64,000 nt of DNA. It comes from JACVRW01 sp963826165 (GTDB taxonomy: Bacteria > Actinomycetota > Thermoleophilia > Solirubrobacterales > Thermoleophilaceae). A program made the position numbers and the translations under genes. Positions within the stretch are counted from its first letter, which is position 1. Each line of letters begins with the position of its first letter. Shown here piece after piece: positions 7,688 to 15,794 of this stretch. The stretch spans positions 1-64,000 of the forward strand of contig CAWGWC010000006.1 in assembly GCA_963826165.1 (NCBI GenBank). Reading direction: 5' to 3'. The notes under the pieces were generated by a model that saw only the letters and a list, made by a program, of their open reading frames with translations, was not told where the DNA came from and ran no database searches.

Positions 7688-9732
7688 CTCTGAGTCGCCG
7701 CCGAGGCGCGCCGCGAGGCGGCCTCGATCGACTCGACGTTGCGCGGCAGGACCTCCACGCGCAGCCGATTGCCGAAGACCACGTGGAGGATCACGCCGCC
7801 GAAGCGCTCGGCGAGCGTCCGGGCGTCGTAGAGCGCGGTCTCGATCTCCCGCGGCTCGACGCCGCAGGCCTCGAGGAAGCGCTCGGCCACGGGCCCGCTC
7901 AGCTCTCGCGACGTCAACTCCATCTGCTCGGTGCGGAACGTCCCGGCGGTGGCACCGCCGGTGGGCTGGATGACCACGGCGGCGATGTCGTCGGAGAGCA
8001 CCCGAGCCTTGTTCTGAACGCTTTCGATCAGTCCGGCGGCCGTGGCCCCCGGGCCGAGATCGGCGAGCAGCTGCTCGAGATTCTCCCGGCCCAGCATGCC
8101 GCCCTCCACGCGGGCTTCCAGCAGGCCGTCGGTGAAGAGCGACGCGACCGATCCGGGCGCGAGCGGCACCGTCGTCTGGCGCAGGCCGGTGCGAACGCCG
8201 ACACCGATCGGGGGAGAGGAACCGGCGGTGACGGGTTCGTGCGGCAGCGGCCCCACCACGATCGGTGAGGGGTGCCCGGCGGCCGCGTAGGTCAGCGAGC
8301 CCGTGTCCGGATCGTGTACGGCCAGGAGCACCGTGGCGAAGTCTCCGCCGAGGTTGTCGTCGATGACCCGCCCGGCCACCTGCAGGGCCACACGCGGCTC
8401 CAGGCCGGCCTCGAGGTAGGCACGCAGGGTGTAGCGCATGAAGGCGGTGCGAGCGAGCGCGCCGCGGCCGTGACCGGACACGTCGCCGAGGATGAAGCCC
8501 ACCCGGCCGCCGGCCAGGGGAAGGACGTCGTAGAAGTCGCCGCCGGCGCCGGGGCCGTCGGCCGGCCGGTAGGCGACCGTGGTGAGCAGCGCGCCGACGC
8601 GCTCGGGCACCGGCGGAAGCAGAGCGGTCTGAAGGAGGCCGACCTCCTGGAGGAGCTCGCCGCGCTGGCGGTTGAGGCGGCGGTTACGAAGCGCCGAGAG
8701 CAGGTATGCGAGGCCGAGCAGCAGGCAGAGCGCGGCGAGAACCGCGAGTGCCACCTGGATGTAGACGGGCACGAACTCCACGATATTGCCCAGGTCTGCG
8801 AACACCGGCGCGCCGAAGGGAACAATTTCGGCGGTACCGGCCGAGCCGTCGCCGGAGCCGGCGCCGTCCTCGTCAGCCGAACCACTCTCGCCCTCGCCGT
8901 CGCCGTCGCCGTCGCCGGTGGGGATGATCGAAGCCGGGGTGAGGGCGGTGGGCACCGCCTCGGCGCCGAGGACGCCGCCCGATCCGGTGACCGTGCCGGC
9001 TCCCGTTCCGCCTCCGCCGGTGCCGGCGGAGCCGCCGCCGTTCCCATCCTGCGTGGTGTTGAAGAGATTGCGCTCGACTGCCGGACTGGCTCAGCCCCGC
9101 GCTCCGAGCCGAGGTCGCCGCTGGACGGGGAGCCGTTGCCCCCAGGCGTCCCGGTGCCCGGAGTTCCGTTGCCGTCGGTCTGGTCTGAGGGAGCCTCGCC
9201 GGGATCCGTGACACCCAGGCCTTCGTCCACGGCGGGGTCCTTCGCGCCACCGCCGGCCAGGATCGGGTCGGACCCGTCCTCGCCGGGCTCGCCGGTGGAG
9301 CCGTCGTCGACCGCCGGAGGCGCGCTGCCCGGATCCTCGACCGGGCCCGGCTCGGGCTCGGACGGCGGCTCGGTGGGCACGAGCGGATCGCTGGGCTCCT
9401 CCTTGCCACCGCCACCGGCGGGGGGCTCCTCGGGACGCGGGCTCCTCGGGCGCAGGCTCCTCGGGAGCGGGCTCAGCGGGGGGGTCTACCGGCGGCACCG
9501 CGGGATCGACCGGAGGGACAGTGGGGTCGACCGGAGGGACGGTGGGATCGACCGGAGGGACGGTGGGGTCGACCGGCGGAACCGTGGGCTCGGCGGGAGG
9601 CGGAGTCGGATCGACGGGGGCCGGCGGAGGGTCGGCCACCTGGGCCGCGGCCATCGAGCCGAAGGAGCCAGCACTCAGCAGCACGAAAGCGATCGCGCAG
9701 AATACGGCGGTACTCGACAGCACGCGGGCCAT
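7684..9732 (-). pseudogene. Membrane-anchored SpoIIE-type serine phosphatase, gene interrupted by two frame changes
   Basis: Three frames joined give one sensible protein of about 680 residues. The N-terminus from the ATG at 9732 is a signal sequence (MARVLSSTAVFCAIAFVLLS), then proline repeats (PPVDPTV units), a long acidic/Gly linker, a membrane helix (VALAVLAALCLLLGLAYLL) and a cytosolic PP2C/SpoIIE domain with GAGGDFYDV, LGDVSGHGRGA and SLFTDGLLEAR metal-binding motifs, which are intact. The frame moves near 9432-9435 and again near 9090, both in GC-rich low-complexity DNA. Such phosphatases act on anti-sigma-antagonist proteins in partner-switch signalling. The intact 423-residue downstream frame alone (to 8955) would lack the signal peptide. 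Errors in the assembly are as likely as true decay. Confidence 0.75.
9493..9597 (-). repeat. 21-bp tandem repeat encoding PPVDPTV units
   Basis: About five consecutive 21-base units (ACCGGAGGGACGGTGGGRTC type on the plus strand) code for the seven-residue repeat PPVDPTV in the predicted extracellular part of the SpoIIE phosphatase. This is a slippage-prone tract close to the first frame change. Confidence 0.8.
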
Positions 9733-10030
9733 GAGCACCCGCGTCTCGCGACGCAGGGGGTAAAGGGAGGCCACGTTCACTATGTCGGCACTTCCCGCGC
9801 GTTCTTTAGGGCGATGCGCGGTACGGGTAGAACATCCGTCCACTGCATGGAGAACGGGCCGGAAGGCGCCTGGCTTGTGGCAGCTTGCCTTTGAAGATGG
9901 CAGCCGCGCTCCTCCGTGAGCAGGATCACCTTTCCAGTATGCATGCGGATTTGCGTCTACGCGACCGCTGGGAGCGACCTTCGTCCCATTTTCGCCTGGC
10001 CCACTGCCCGTACTGCGTATACGCGCGTGA

Positions 10031-10309
10031 CTATTCGGGCTCGGGGCGCTCGTCCCCCGGCCAGGAGCCAGTGGTCTTGTAGAACGCCCGGCGGCTGCCG
10101 TGGTCGGTGGCCTCCTTGACCATTCGGAACACCGCTCCCTGGATCGCCCCGGCCAGCAGCAGGCGGCTCCAGCGGATGTCGCGGTACTTGGCGTCCGGCG
10201 GCTCCTCCTTGTCGACGAGACCCCAGAGCTGGTCGAAGACCTTCCGGGACACGAAGCCCGCGAGGAGGCTCGCGCCGATTGAGACCGGGAGGAACAGGAG
10301 CTTTGCCAT
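10031..10309 (-). CDS. DUF4235 family membrane protein
   Basis: 92 residues from the ATG at 10309 (MAKLLFLPVSIGASLLAG). It matches the DUF4235 pattern: an N-terminal hydrophobic helix, a KVFDQLWGLVDKEEPPDA segment, then a second hydrophobic/amphipathic helix (LLLAGAIQGAVFRMVKEA) followed by a polar tail. The function of this actinobacterial family is unknown. It lies between the SpoIIE phosphatase and a tRNA gene. The interval 9733-10030 upstream of the phosphatase has no gene and should hold that gene's promoter. Confidence 0.8.
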   Translation of the reverse strand: MAKLLFLPVSIGASLLAGFVSRKVFDQLWGLVDKEEPPDAKYRDIRWSRLLLAGAIQGAVFRMVKEATDHGSRRAFYKTTGSWPGDERPEPE

Positions 10310-10348
10310 GACCGCTTGTATACCCCACAAGGCTTCTAGGATCCACCT

Positions 10349-10433
10349 GCCCGGGTAGGCGAACTGGTACAGCCGGCGCCCTTAAAAGGCGCTGCTCCAA
10401 GGAGCATTGTGGGTTCGAGTCCCACCCCGGGCA
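10349..10433 (+). tRNA. tRNA-Leu (TAA)
   Basis: 85 nt with the long variable arm of class II tRNAs. The acceptor is GCCCGGG/CCCGGGC plus A73, the anticodon stem-loop is GCGCC-CTTAAAA-GGCGC giving anticodon TAA, the variable arm is a GCTCC/GGAGC hairpin, and the T-arm is GTGGG-TTCGAGT-CCCAC. CCA is not encoded. Confidence 0.95.
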
Positions 10434-10467
10434 CTGCGGGTCAGCGCCCGATCGCGCAACTCCGGCA

Positions 10468-11994
10468 TTGCTACGGTGTTTGCGGGCCGGGTACCCCTCA
10501 CAGGGTCTTTTCGACTTGGAAGCTTCCGCATTCAGGCAATCCGCCGGCTTGCCCGCGCTCGCCGGGCGCTCACCGCTACTGCGACTGCAGAGCGACGAGC
10601 GGCTGGTGGCGCTGATACGCCGCGGACATCACGGTGCATTCGAGGCGCTCGTGCAGCGCTATCAGCCGCGCCTGCTCGCATTCTGCCGGCACATGCTCGG
10701 GTCGCAGGAGGATGCCGAGGACGTCCTGCAGGAGGTCTTCGCCGCGTCGTTCAACGCGATCTGCGCCGACGAGCGGCCGATCAACGCCCGTCCGTGGCTC
10801 TACCGGATCGCCCGCAACCGTTGCCTCAACCACCTGCGCCGGCCTCAGCCCGCCGGCCAGGACTCGATGGACGTCTTCGAGCGCGACGGCGGCACCACCA
10901 CCGCCGACACGGTCCACAAGCGCGAGGAGTTCCGGCACATCGTCGCCGACGTGCAGGAGCTGCCCGAGACGCAGCGGACGGCGTTGCTGCTGCGCGAGAT
11001 CGACGCGCTGTCCTACGACCAGATCGCCGAGGCCATGGACACCACGGTCCCGAGCGTCAAGTCGCTGCTCGTGCGCGCGCGGGTGGCACTGGCCGAGGCG
11101 TCCGAGGCCCGGCTGCTGACCTGCGAGGAGGTGCGGCTCGAGCTGGGCCAGGTGGCCGAGGGCCTGGTCAAGTCGTCGCCCCCGGTGCGCCGCCATCTGA
11201 AGAGCTGTGACCGCTGCCGGACCTTCAAGGGCCAGCTGCGCACCACCAACCGGGCACTGGCCGCCGTCTACGGCGTCGCGCCGTTCCTCGTCCTCAAGAA
11301 GCTCTGGGTCGCGAAGATCGGCGTGACCAGCGTGGCCGGTGGCGCCGCGGCCTCCGGCGGAGGCGCCGGCGCCGGACTGGCCACCACAGGGATGGCCGGC
11401 GCCGCGGCTACTGCGGCCGGCGGGATCACCGCCGGCGGGGCGGTCTCGGCCGGCATCGGCACACTTGCCTCGAAGACTGCCGCGGGTATGGCGGCCGCCG
11501 TGATCGTCACCGCGGGCGCCGTGGAGGTCAAGCACGTGAGCGAGCGCCAGCCCGTGGCCCCCAATCCGATCGTGGCCACCCAGGTACCCGACGTCCCGCT
11601 CACCGCTCCCCCGACCACTCCGCCCGCGGCCAAGCCCCGTCGGGAACGGCCCAGGGCCCAGCCCGCCGTCAAGCCCGAGCCGAAGCCCGAGCCGGTGGCG
11701 GCGGTCCCAGTCACACCGCCGGCCCCCGTGCCGGCTCCCGCTCCCACCCCGGTCGCGGCTCCGCCGCCCGCGGCTCCGGTGCAGGAGGAGAGCTCGACGG
11801 TCGTCCTGCCGCCACGTCCCGAGGAGCCCGTGACGCCCATCGAGCCCCCGCCGGGAGAGCCCGTGGATCCCACGCTCCCTCCGGACGCGCCGGTCGACCC
11901 CACCCTGACGCCCCAGCCCCCTCCGCCGGCCCCGCCCGCCGGGGAGCCCGGCTCGCCGGTCATCCAGCAGCCGCCGCTGCCGCCCGGGCCCTGA
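10468..11994 (+). CDS. ECF sigma factor fused to a zinc-finger, membrane segment and proline-rich tail
   Basis: 508 residues from a TTG at 10468; a TTG at 10516 is an alternative, since the first ~40 residues are not conserved-looking. Sigma region 2 lies at about 45-125 (AFEALVQRYQPRLLAFCRHM, ARPWLYRIARN) and region 4 at about 165-212 (LPETQRTALLLREIDALSYD, VPSVKSLLVRAR). Then comes a zinc-binding anti-sigma-like motif, H243-x3-C247-x2-C250, with C219 upstream. A Gly/Ala-rich hydrophobic stretch with a likely membrane helix (AAGMAAAVIVTAGAVEV, about 355) follows, then a ~150-residue Pro/Glu tail with PVDPTL repeats. Sigma factor and its sensor appear to be in one chain, as seen in some actinobacterial ECF groups with C-terminal extensions. 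Confidence 0.85.
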   Translation: MLRCLRAGYPSQGLFDLEASAFRQSAGLPALAGRSPLLRLQSDERLVALIRRGHHGAFEALVQRYQPRLLAFCRHMLGSQEDAEDVLQEVFAASFNAICADERPINARPWLYRIARNRCLNHLRRPQPAGQDSMDVFERDGGTTTADTVHKREEFRHIVADVQELPETQRTALLLREIDALSYDQIAEAMDTTVPSVKSLLVRARVALAEASEARLLTCEEVRLELGQVAEGLVKSSPPVRRHLKSCDRCRTFKGQLRTTNRALAAVYGVAPFLVLKKLWVAKIGVTSVAGGAAASGGGAGAGLATTGMAGAAATAAGGITAGGAVSAGIGTLASKTAAGMAAAVIVTAGAVEVKHVSERQPVAPNPIVATQVPDVPLTAPPTTPPAAKPRRERPRAQPAVKPEPKPEPVAAVPVTPPAPVPAPAPTPVAAPPPAAPVQEESSTVVLPPRPEEPVTPIEPPPGEPVDPTLPPDAPVDPTLTPQPPPPAPPAGEPGSPVIQQPPLPPGP

Positions 11995-12024
11995 CGCGGC
12001 GCCGCTGACTAGTCTGCCGTCGTC

Positions 12025-12354
12025 GTGATCGACTTCGACGACTTCATGAAGGTCGACATACGCGTCGGCCGCGTTGCCCGCGTCGAGGACTTCCCCGAGG
12101 CGCGCAAGCCCGCCTGGAAGCTCTTCATCGACTTCGGGCCCGAGCTGGGCGAGAAGCGCTCGTCCGCTCAGATCAAGAACTACTCGCGCGAGGAGCTGGA
12201 GGGGAGCCTGGTGGTGGCGGTGGTCAACTTCCCGCCACGCCAGATCGGGCCGTTCATGTCCGAGGTGCTCACGCTGGGCGTCCCCGATGAAGACGGCCAG
12301 GTGATCCTCCTGCGTCCGACGGCCGACGTACCCGTCGGCGGGCGGATGTTCTAG
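12025..12354 (+). CDS. csaA: CsaA-like tRNA-binding domain protein
   Basis: 109 residues from a GTG. It is a stand-alone EMAP/Trbp111-type OB-fold domain: the FMKVDIRVGRVARVEDF start and AWKLFIDFG, SSAQIKNYSREEL and VVNFPPRQIGPFMSEVL motifs are the hallmark of CsaA and the C-terminal domain of MetRS. CsaA in Bacillus has been described as a secretion-related chaperone; the family binds tRNA-like structures. Its stop overlaps the stop of the convergent R2lox gene by four bases. Confidence 0.88.
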   Translation: MIDFDDFMKVDIRVGRVARVEDFPEARKPAWKLFIDFGPELGEKRSSAQIKNYSREELEGSLVVAVVNFPPRQIGPFMSEVLTLGVPDEDGQVILLRPTADVPVGGRMF

Positions 12355-13274
12355 GCCGAGCCGACCGGCGCCAGCCCGATCACCTTGAGCCGCCGCTCGA
12401 GTGCCTTCATGGCATAGGCGCGCGTCTCCTCCATCGTGGCGCCGAGCACCTCGGTCTCGCCCTCCACGTACCACTTGGGCTGCAGCACGGCGTCCGCGAT
12501 CGGCGCCACCTCGCCCAGCGTGCGGGTCATGGCCTCCGCGTACTTCGTGTCCGCCTGGGCCATCTCGCGCAGGAAGCGAGCGCCGAAGGCCACGTGGCGG
12601 TGCTCGTCACGCGCGATCTTGTTGAAGCCGTCGCAGAATCCCGGCAGCGTGCCGACCTCCTCGTTGTACTGGAGGATGAAGTGCTGCCCGGTGAGGGCGA
12701 GCATGCCCTCGATGACCATGTGGTAGAGCGTGACCGCCTCGACCAGGAGCTCGAGGTCCTCAGGGCGCCGCGCCAGGCCGTCCACCCGGCTCTTCAGCAT
12801 CTCGTCGAAGAGCTCGTTGAACTCCGGGTTCACGTGCTCGCTCGTCTCGGCCAGCCGGCCCTGGAGCGAGTTGGCCTCGAGGATGCCGACCTCGTCGTAG
12901 AAGCGGTTGAAGAAGCGAACGTGGCGCGCCTCGTCGGCGATCTGGGTGCAGAGGAAGATGCGCATCTCCTCGGTGGGCGCCGCACGCATCATCGGACCCA
13001 GCTCCTCGGCCACCTTCTGCTCGCCGATGAAGAACGAGGACAGGCCGTACATGCGCTGGAACTGCTCCTCGCGCGGGATGCGCTCGTGCCAGTCGATCCG
13101 GTCCTGGGTGAAGTCGATGTCCTGCGTGGCCCACTGCTGGCGCTCCCACAGCTCGTACAGCTGGGAGTAACTCAGGAGGTTGACCTCGCCCCGGTCGGCG
13201 GACTCCATGACGGCGGGGTCGCTGGTGGCCTGGAAGTCCTCGCGCTCGGTCCGCTTGACGACGGATTCGCTCAC
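12351..13274 (-). CDS. R2-like ligand-binding oxidase (R2lox)
   Basis: 307 residues of the ferritin-like ribonucleotide-reductase-R2 superfamily. Metal ligands are E85, E115/H118 (DEARH), E189 and E224/H227 (DEHRH). Two residues separate it from true R2: V88 three after the first Glu and Y184 five before E189. These sit where the Val-Tyr ether crosslink of the R2lox founder Rv0233 forms (V71, Y162 there). It should bind a Mn/Fe centre plus a long-chain ligand; the substrate is unknown. No nrdA partner is nearby. A 16-bp near-palindrome at 13330-13345, 56 bases upstream, matches one in front of the TetR gene at 47727-48344, suggesting repression. Confidence 0.9.
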   Translation of the reverse strand: MSESVVKRTEREDFQATSDPAVMESADRGEVNLLSYSQLYELWERQQWATQDIDFTQDRIDWHERIPREEQFQRMYGLSSFFIGEQKVAEELGPMMRAAPTEEMRIFLCTQIADEARHVRFFNRFYDEVGILEANSLQGRLAETSEHVNPEFNELFDEMLKSRVDGLARRPEDLELLVEAVTLYHMVIEGMLALTGQHFILQYNEEVGTLPGFCDGFNKIARDEHRHVAFGARFLREMAQADTKYAEAMTRTLGEVAPIADAVLQPKWYVEGETEVLGATMEETRAYAMKALERRLKVIGLAPVGSA

Positions 13275-13329
13275 AGCTGTCTCTCCTCAGTGATGGCTGG
13301 GCGGCGTTGGCGGTCAGCGTAGCGAATGG

Positions 13330-13345
13330 TTGGCTGGCCAGCCAG
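13330..13345. promoter_or_regulatory. Predicted TetR operator upstream of the R2lox gene
   Basis: TTGGCTGGCCAGCCAG, identical to the palindrome at 48364-48379 except at the first base. It lies 56 bases upstream of the R2lox start codon, in the gap between that gene and the lipoprotein gene. The size and symmetry fit a TetR dimer site. Confidence 0.7.
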
Positions 13346-13369
13346 TTTTGTGGGGTGGGTGGAGAAGGC

Positions 13370-13918
13370 CTACGGTCCCGGCTCGGCCGTGGCCTCTATC
13401 CGCACGCGGCCGGAGGCCCCGCGCGCCCGCCCCACCACGACCTCGCCGGGGCGCAGCCCGTCGAGCGTGAACGACACCGAGCCGAGCGCGTCGCTGACCT
13501 CGATCGTCCGGCCCGGAAAGCTCAGGGCGTAGGCGTTGCCGTCGCGCGCCCGGAGCTCCACCCGGACCGAGATGAAGGACGGCACCCTGATCACGCGGGG
13601 CGTGATCCGGCCGTTGGAGGCGGTGAACAGCGCGAGCGTGCGCGCGGGCTCCTCGTCGCCCGCGCCGCCCTGCTCGTCCTCGGGGGACGTGGTCTCGCCG
13701 GTCTGTGAGGTCTCCGTCTCGTCCTCCGTCTCCGTCTCGGCCTCGGTCTCGGTCTCCGGCTCGGTCTCCGTGGCCGTCTCGTCCTCGGTGGCCGTCTCCT
13801 CCTGCGTCGGAGGCGAGGTGGCCTGGGTCTCCGGCTCCTCGTCGTCGGAGCCGCAGGCGCTCAGGCCCAGCGCGACGGCGAGCAGCACAGCCGCGACGAG
13901 GACACGAGCGCCGTTCAA
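13370..13918 (-). CDS. Lipoprotein with acidic Thr/Glu repeat and C-terminal beta domain
   Basis: 182 residues from a TTG at 13918, which overlaps the upstream stop codon (TTGA); GTG at 13903 is an alternative. The lipobox LGLSAC makes it a predicted lipoprotein. Next comes a low-complexity acidic stretch built from TE/ET repeats (TETEPETETEAETETEDETE), then a ~90-residue beta-rich domain (VIRVPSFISVRVELRARDG) resembling a cupredoxin fold but with no evident copper ligands. It is translationally coupled to the UPF0173 hydrolase. Function is unknown; the repeat may act as a spacer through the cell wall. Confidence 0.75.
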   Translation of the reverse strand: MNGARVLVAAVLLAVALGLSACGSDDEEPETQATSPPTQEETATEDETATETEPETETEAETETEDETETSQTGETTSPEDEQGGAGDEEPARTLALFTASNGRITPRVIRVPSFISVRVELRARDGNAYALSFPGRTIEVSDALGSVSFTLDGLRPGEVVVGRARGASGRVRIEATAEPGP

Positions 13919-14610
13919 AGGCTCAGCGTGGCGCCGGGCTCGAGCACCTCGACGGTGGTCTGACGCCGGCCCTCGCCCGAGGTGCGCCGCTCCACGTCGG
14001 CCTTGAAGGCCTCGGCGTCGGTCTCGATCGGCGGGAAGGTCCCGTAGTGGCAGGGGATCACGGTATGGGCGCGTATCAGCTCGCACGCCGCCACGGCGTC
14101 GTGGCGGTCCATCGTGTAGTGCCCCCCGATGCACACCAGGGCTGCGTCCAGCTCGTCGCGCTCGGCCACCAGGCGCAGGTCCGAGAACAGCGCGGTGTCG
14201 CCGAGGTGGTAGACGGTCTTGCCGCCCAGGTTGATCACGAGGCCGGCGGGCGTGTTCACCGTGCCCCCGGGGGTGGTGGAGGTGTGCCAGGCGGGCACGA
14301 GGCGCACCCAGCCGCCGTCGAACTCGACCGTGCCGCCGAGGTTGAACTCGGTCACGTTCTCGACGTCGTGGTCGCCCAGCTCGCCGGCCAGCTCGACGAT
14401 GGCCGCGCACTGAGCCCCGGTGCGCTTGGCGATGTCCACCACGTCGCCCCAGTGGTCGCCGTGCCCGTGGGTGAGGAAGATGTGGGTGGGCTCGACCTCG
14501 GAGGGCTCGACGGCGGCCTTCGGGTTGTCGCTGAGGAACGGGTCGATCAGGATGCGCGTGTCGCCTTCGGTCAGTTCGAAGCAGGCATGGCCCAGGAAGC
14601 GGATGTCCAC
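13915..14610 (-). CDS. UPF0173 metal-dependent hydrolase (MBL fold)
   Basis: 231 residues. Metallo-beta-lactamase fold with the family start MDIRFLGHACFEL, metal motif LTHGHGDHWGD, WHTSTTPGG, LGDTALFSD and CHYGTFPPI, all typical of UPF0173. The physiological substrate is not known. It lies in a three-gene minus-strand unit with the hypothetical gene upstream (two-base gap) and the lipoprotein downstream (four-base overlap). Confidence 0.9.
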   Translation of the reverse strand: MDIRFLGHACFELTEGDTRILIDPFLSDNPKAAVEPSEVEPTHIFLTHGHGDHWGDVVDIAKRTGAQCAAIVELAGELGDHDVENVTEFNLGGTVEFDGGWVRLVPAWHTSTTPGGTVNTPAGLVINLGGKTVYHLGDTALFSDLRLVAERDELDAALVCIGGHYTMDRHDAVAACELIRAHTVIPCHYGTFPPIETDAEAFKADVERRTSGEGRRQTTVEVLEPGATLSL

Positions 14611-14612
14611 GT

Positions 14613-14954
14613 TCAGGTCCCTTCGGAAGAAGTCGTTTGGTCGTCGGAGTCAACTGTTCCCAGTTCACGGGCTAGCTCCCATCCCACGGCGACGCCGATC
14701 AGCATCCCCATGCGGGTCTCCTCGGCGATGAGCGCGTCGATACGTGCGGCACGCTCGCCCTCGTCGCTCTCGGCCGCGGCGGCGCGCACCTGGGAGGCGT
14801 GTGCTTCGCCGAACCAGCCGCCCTCGTTGAGCGCCTCGCCGAGGATGCGCTGGAGCTGGGGCGCCGCGGCGGACACGAGCCGCTCGGCGCCCTCGAAGCG
14901 GTCAGGATCGGAGAGGGCGCGGACGGCCGCCTCCAACTGCTCGTCCGTGAACAC
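14613..14954 (-). CDS. Conserved-looking hypothetical protein, 113 residues
   Basis: All-helical, acidic protein (MFTDEQLEAAVRALSDPDRF) with no signal peptide or membrane segment. It is the first gene of the unit leading to UPF0173 and the lipoprotein, with only two bases between its stop and the next start. No family recognised. Confidence 0.65.
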   Translation of the reverse strand: MFTDEQLEAAVRALSDPDRFEGAERLVSAAAPQLQRILGEALNEGGWFGEAHASQVRAAAAESDEGERAARIDALIAEETRMGMLIGVAVGWELARELGTVDSDDQTTSSEGT

Positions 14955-14984
14955 GGCGCGGATACTAGATGCCGCCCGTAGGGC

Positions 14985-15764
14985 TCAGTACGCGTTCTTG
15001 CGGGTGAACAGCGGCAGGGCCAGCCCAATGAGCGCTCCCACCGCGGCGCCTCCGGCGGCGGCGCCGATGTTGGCCTCCTCGGTGGTGAGCGAGAGCAGGA
15101 CGAGCACCGCGGCGATCACGTAGACACCGAGCAGGTCGTTCCCGCGGTCCTCACCGCGGCGAGCGGCCATCCGGTCGTCCACGAGCCAGGCGCAGAGCAT
15201 GCCCAGGGCCGCCGCGTTGGCGCCGTAGACGAAGAAGGGCTCGTCTCCGAGGAGCGGCGGCACCTCGAGCTGCGCGGCGATCCCGGCGCCGGCCGCACCG
15301 CAGAGCACGAACAGGGCCACCGGCACGATCGGCCCAAAGCGCCGTTCGAGCAGCGTCCCGAAGATGCCCACCGGTACCAGGGCCACGAACGCGTAACCGA
15401 GCTGGTCGGCGTGGAGGAACGGGGCCGCGAACCAGCGCCATACATCGTCCTGGTTCGGCACGAGCAGATAGCCCACGTCGAGGAACGGGTCGACGGCCCA
15501 GACGAGCAGCGCCGCGACGCACACCAGCAGCAGCGCGAACGTGGCGTAGGGACGGGTGTCCGGCGCGATGCCGGCGATCTCCTCGGAGCGCAGGCGCGGG
15601 AGCCGGGCCCGGCCCTTGCGCTTGGGTTGAGGCTCGCCTCCGGAGCGGTCGAGCTTCGGGGCCCGCTTGCGGATGCGTTGCCCGCAGTACGGGCATTCGG
15701 TGATGTACGGGCTCACCTCTGACCCGCAGTTCTTGCAGACGACGAAGAGGTCGGGCTGCGACAC
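14985..15764 (-). CDS. Rhomboid-fold membrane protein with N-terminal zinc ribbon, probably proteolytically inactive
   Basis: 259 residues. The N-terminus has a CxxC...CxxC ribbon (CKNCGSE, CPYCGQR), then a basic linker and about six membrane segments. The order of segments and FLHADQLGYAFVALVPVGIFGTLLE resemble rhomboids, but the catalytic GxSG is GANAA and the partner histidine region reads NIGAAAGGAAVGAL, so neither Ser nor His is present. It is best seen as a pseudo-rhomboid, which could bind membrane helices without cutting. It is transcribed in the same direction as its neighbours. Confidence 0.75.
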   Translation of the reverse strand: MSQPDLFVVCKNCGSEVSPYITECPYCGQRIRKRAPKLDRSGGEPQPKRKGRARLPRLRSEEIAGIAPDTRPYATFALLLVCVAALLVWAVDPFLDVGYLLVPNQDDVWRWFAAPFLHADQLGYAFVALVPVGIFGTLLERRFGPIVPVALFVLCGAAGAGIAAQLEVPPLLGDEPFFVYGANAAALGMLCAWLVDDRMAARRGEDRGNDLLGVYVIAAVLVLLSLTTEEANIGAAAGGAAVGALIGLALPLFTRKNAY

Positions 15765-15794
15765 GCCACTCCCAGATTAGCCGCAGCGGAGAAG

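Noticed and set aside
8292..9380. Long separate minus-strand frame (362 codons) overlapping the phosphatase region.
   Set aside because: Its useful part (9090-9380) is the linker of the SpoIIE phosphatase; beyond that it is the out-of-frame shadow of the phosphatase domain.
5095..9962. 18-base near-identical sequence (GCGGATTTGCGTTTACGC, 17/18) at 5095-5112 and 9945-9962.
   Set aside because: A pair of 18-mers differing at one base is expected a few times by chance among all positions of a 64 kb window, and the flanks share nothing. The first copy also overlaps a stop codon.
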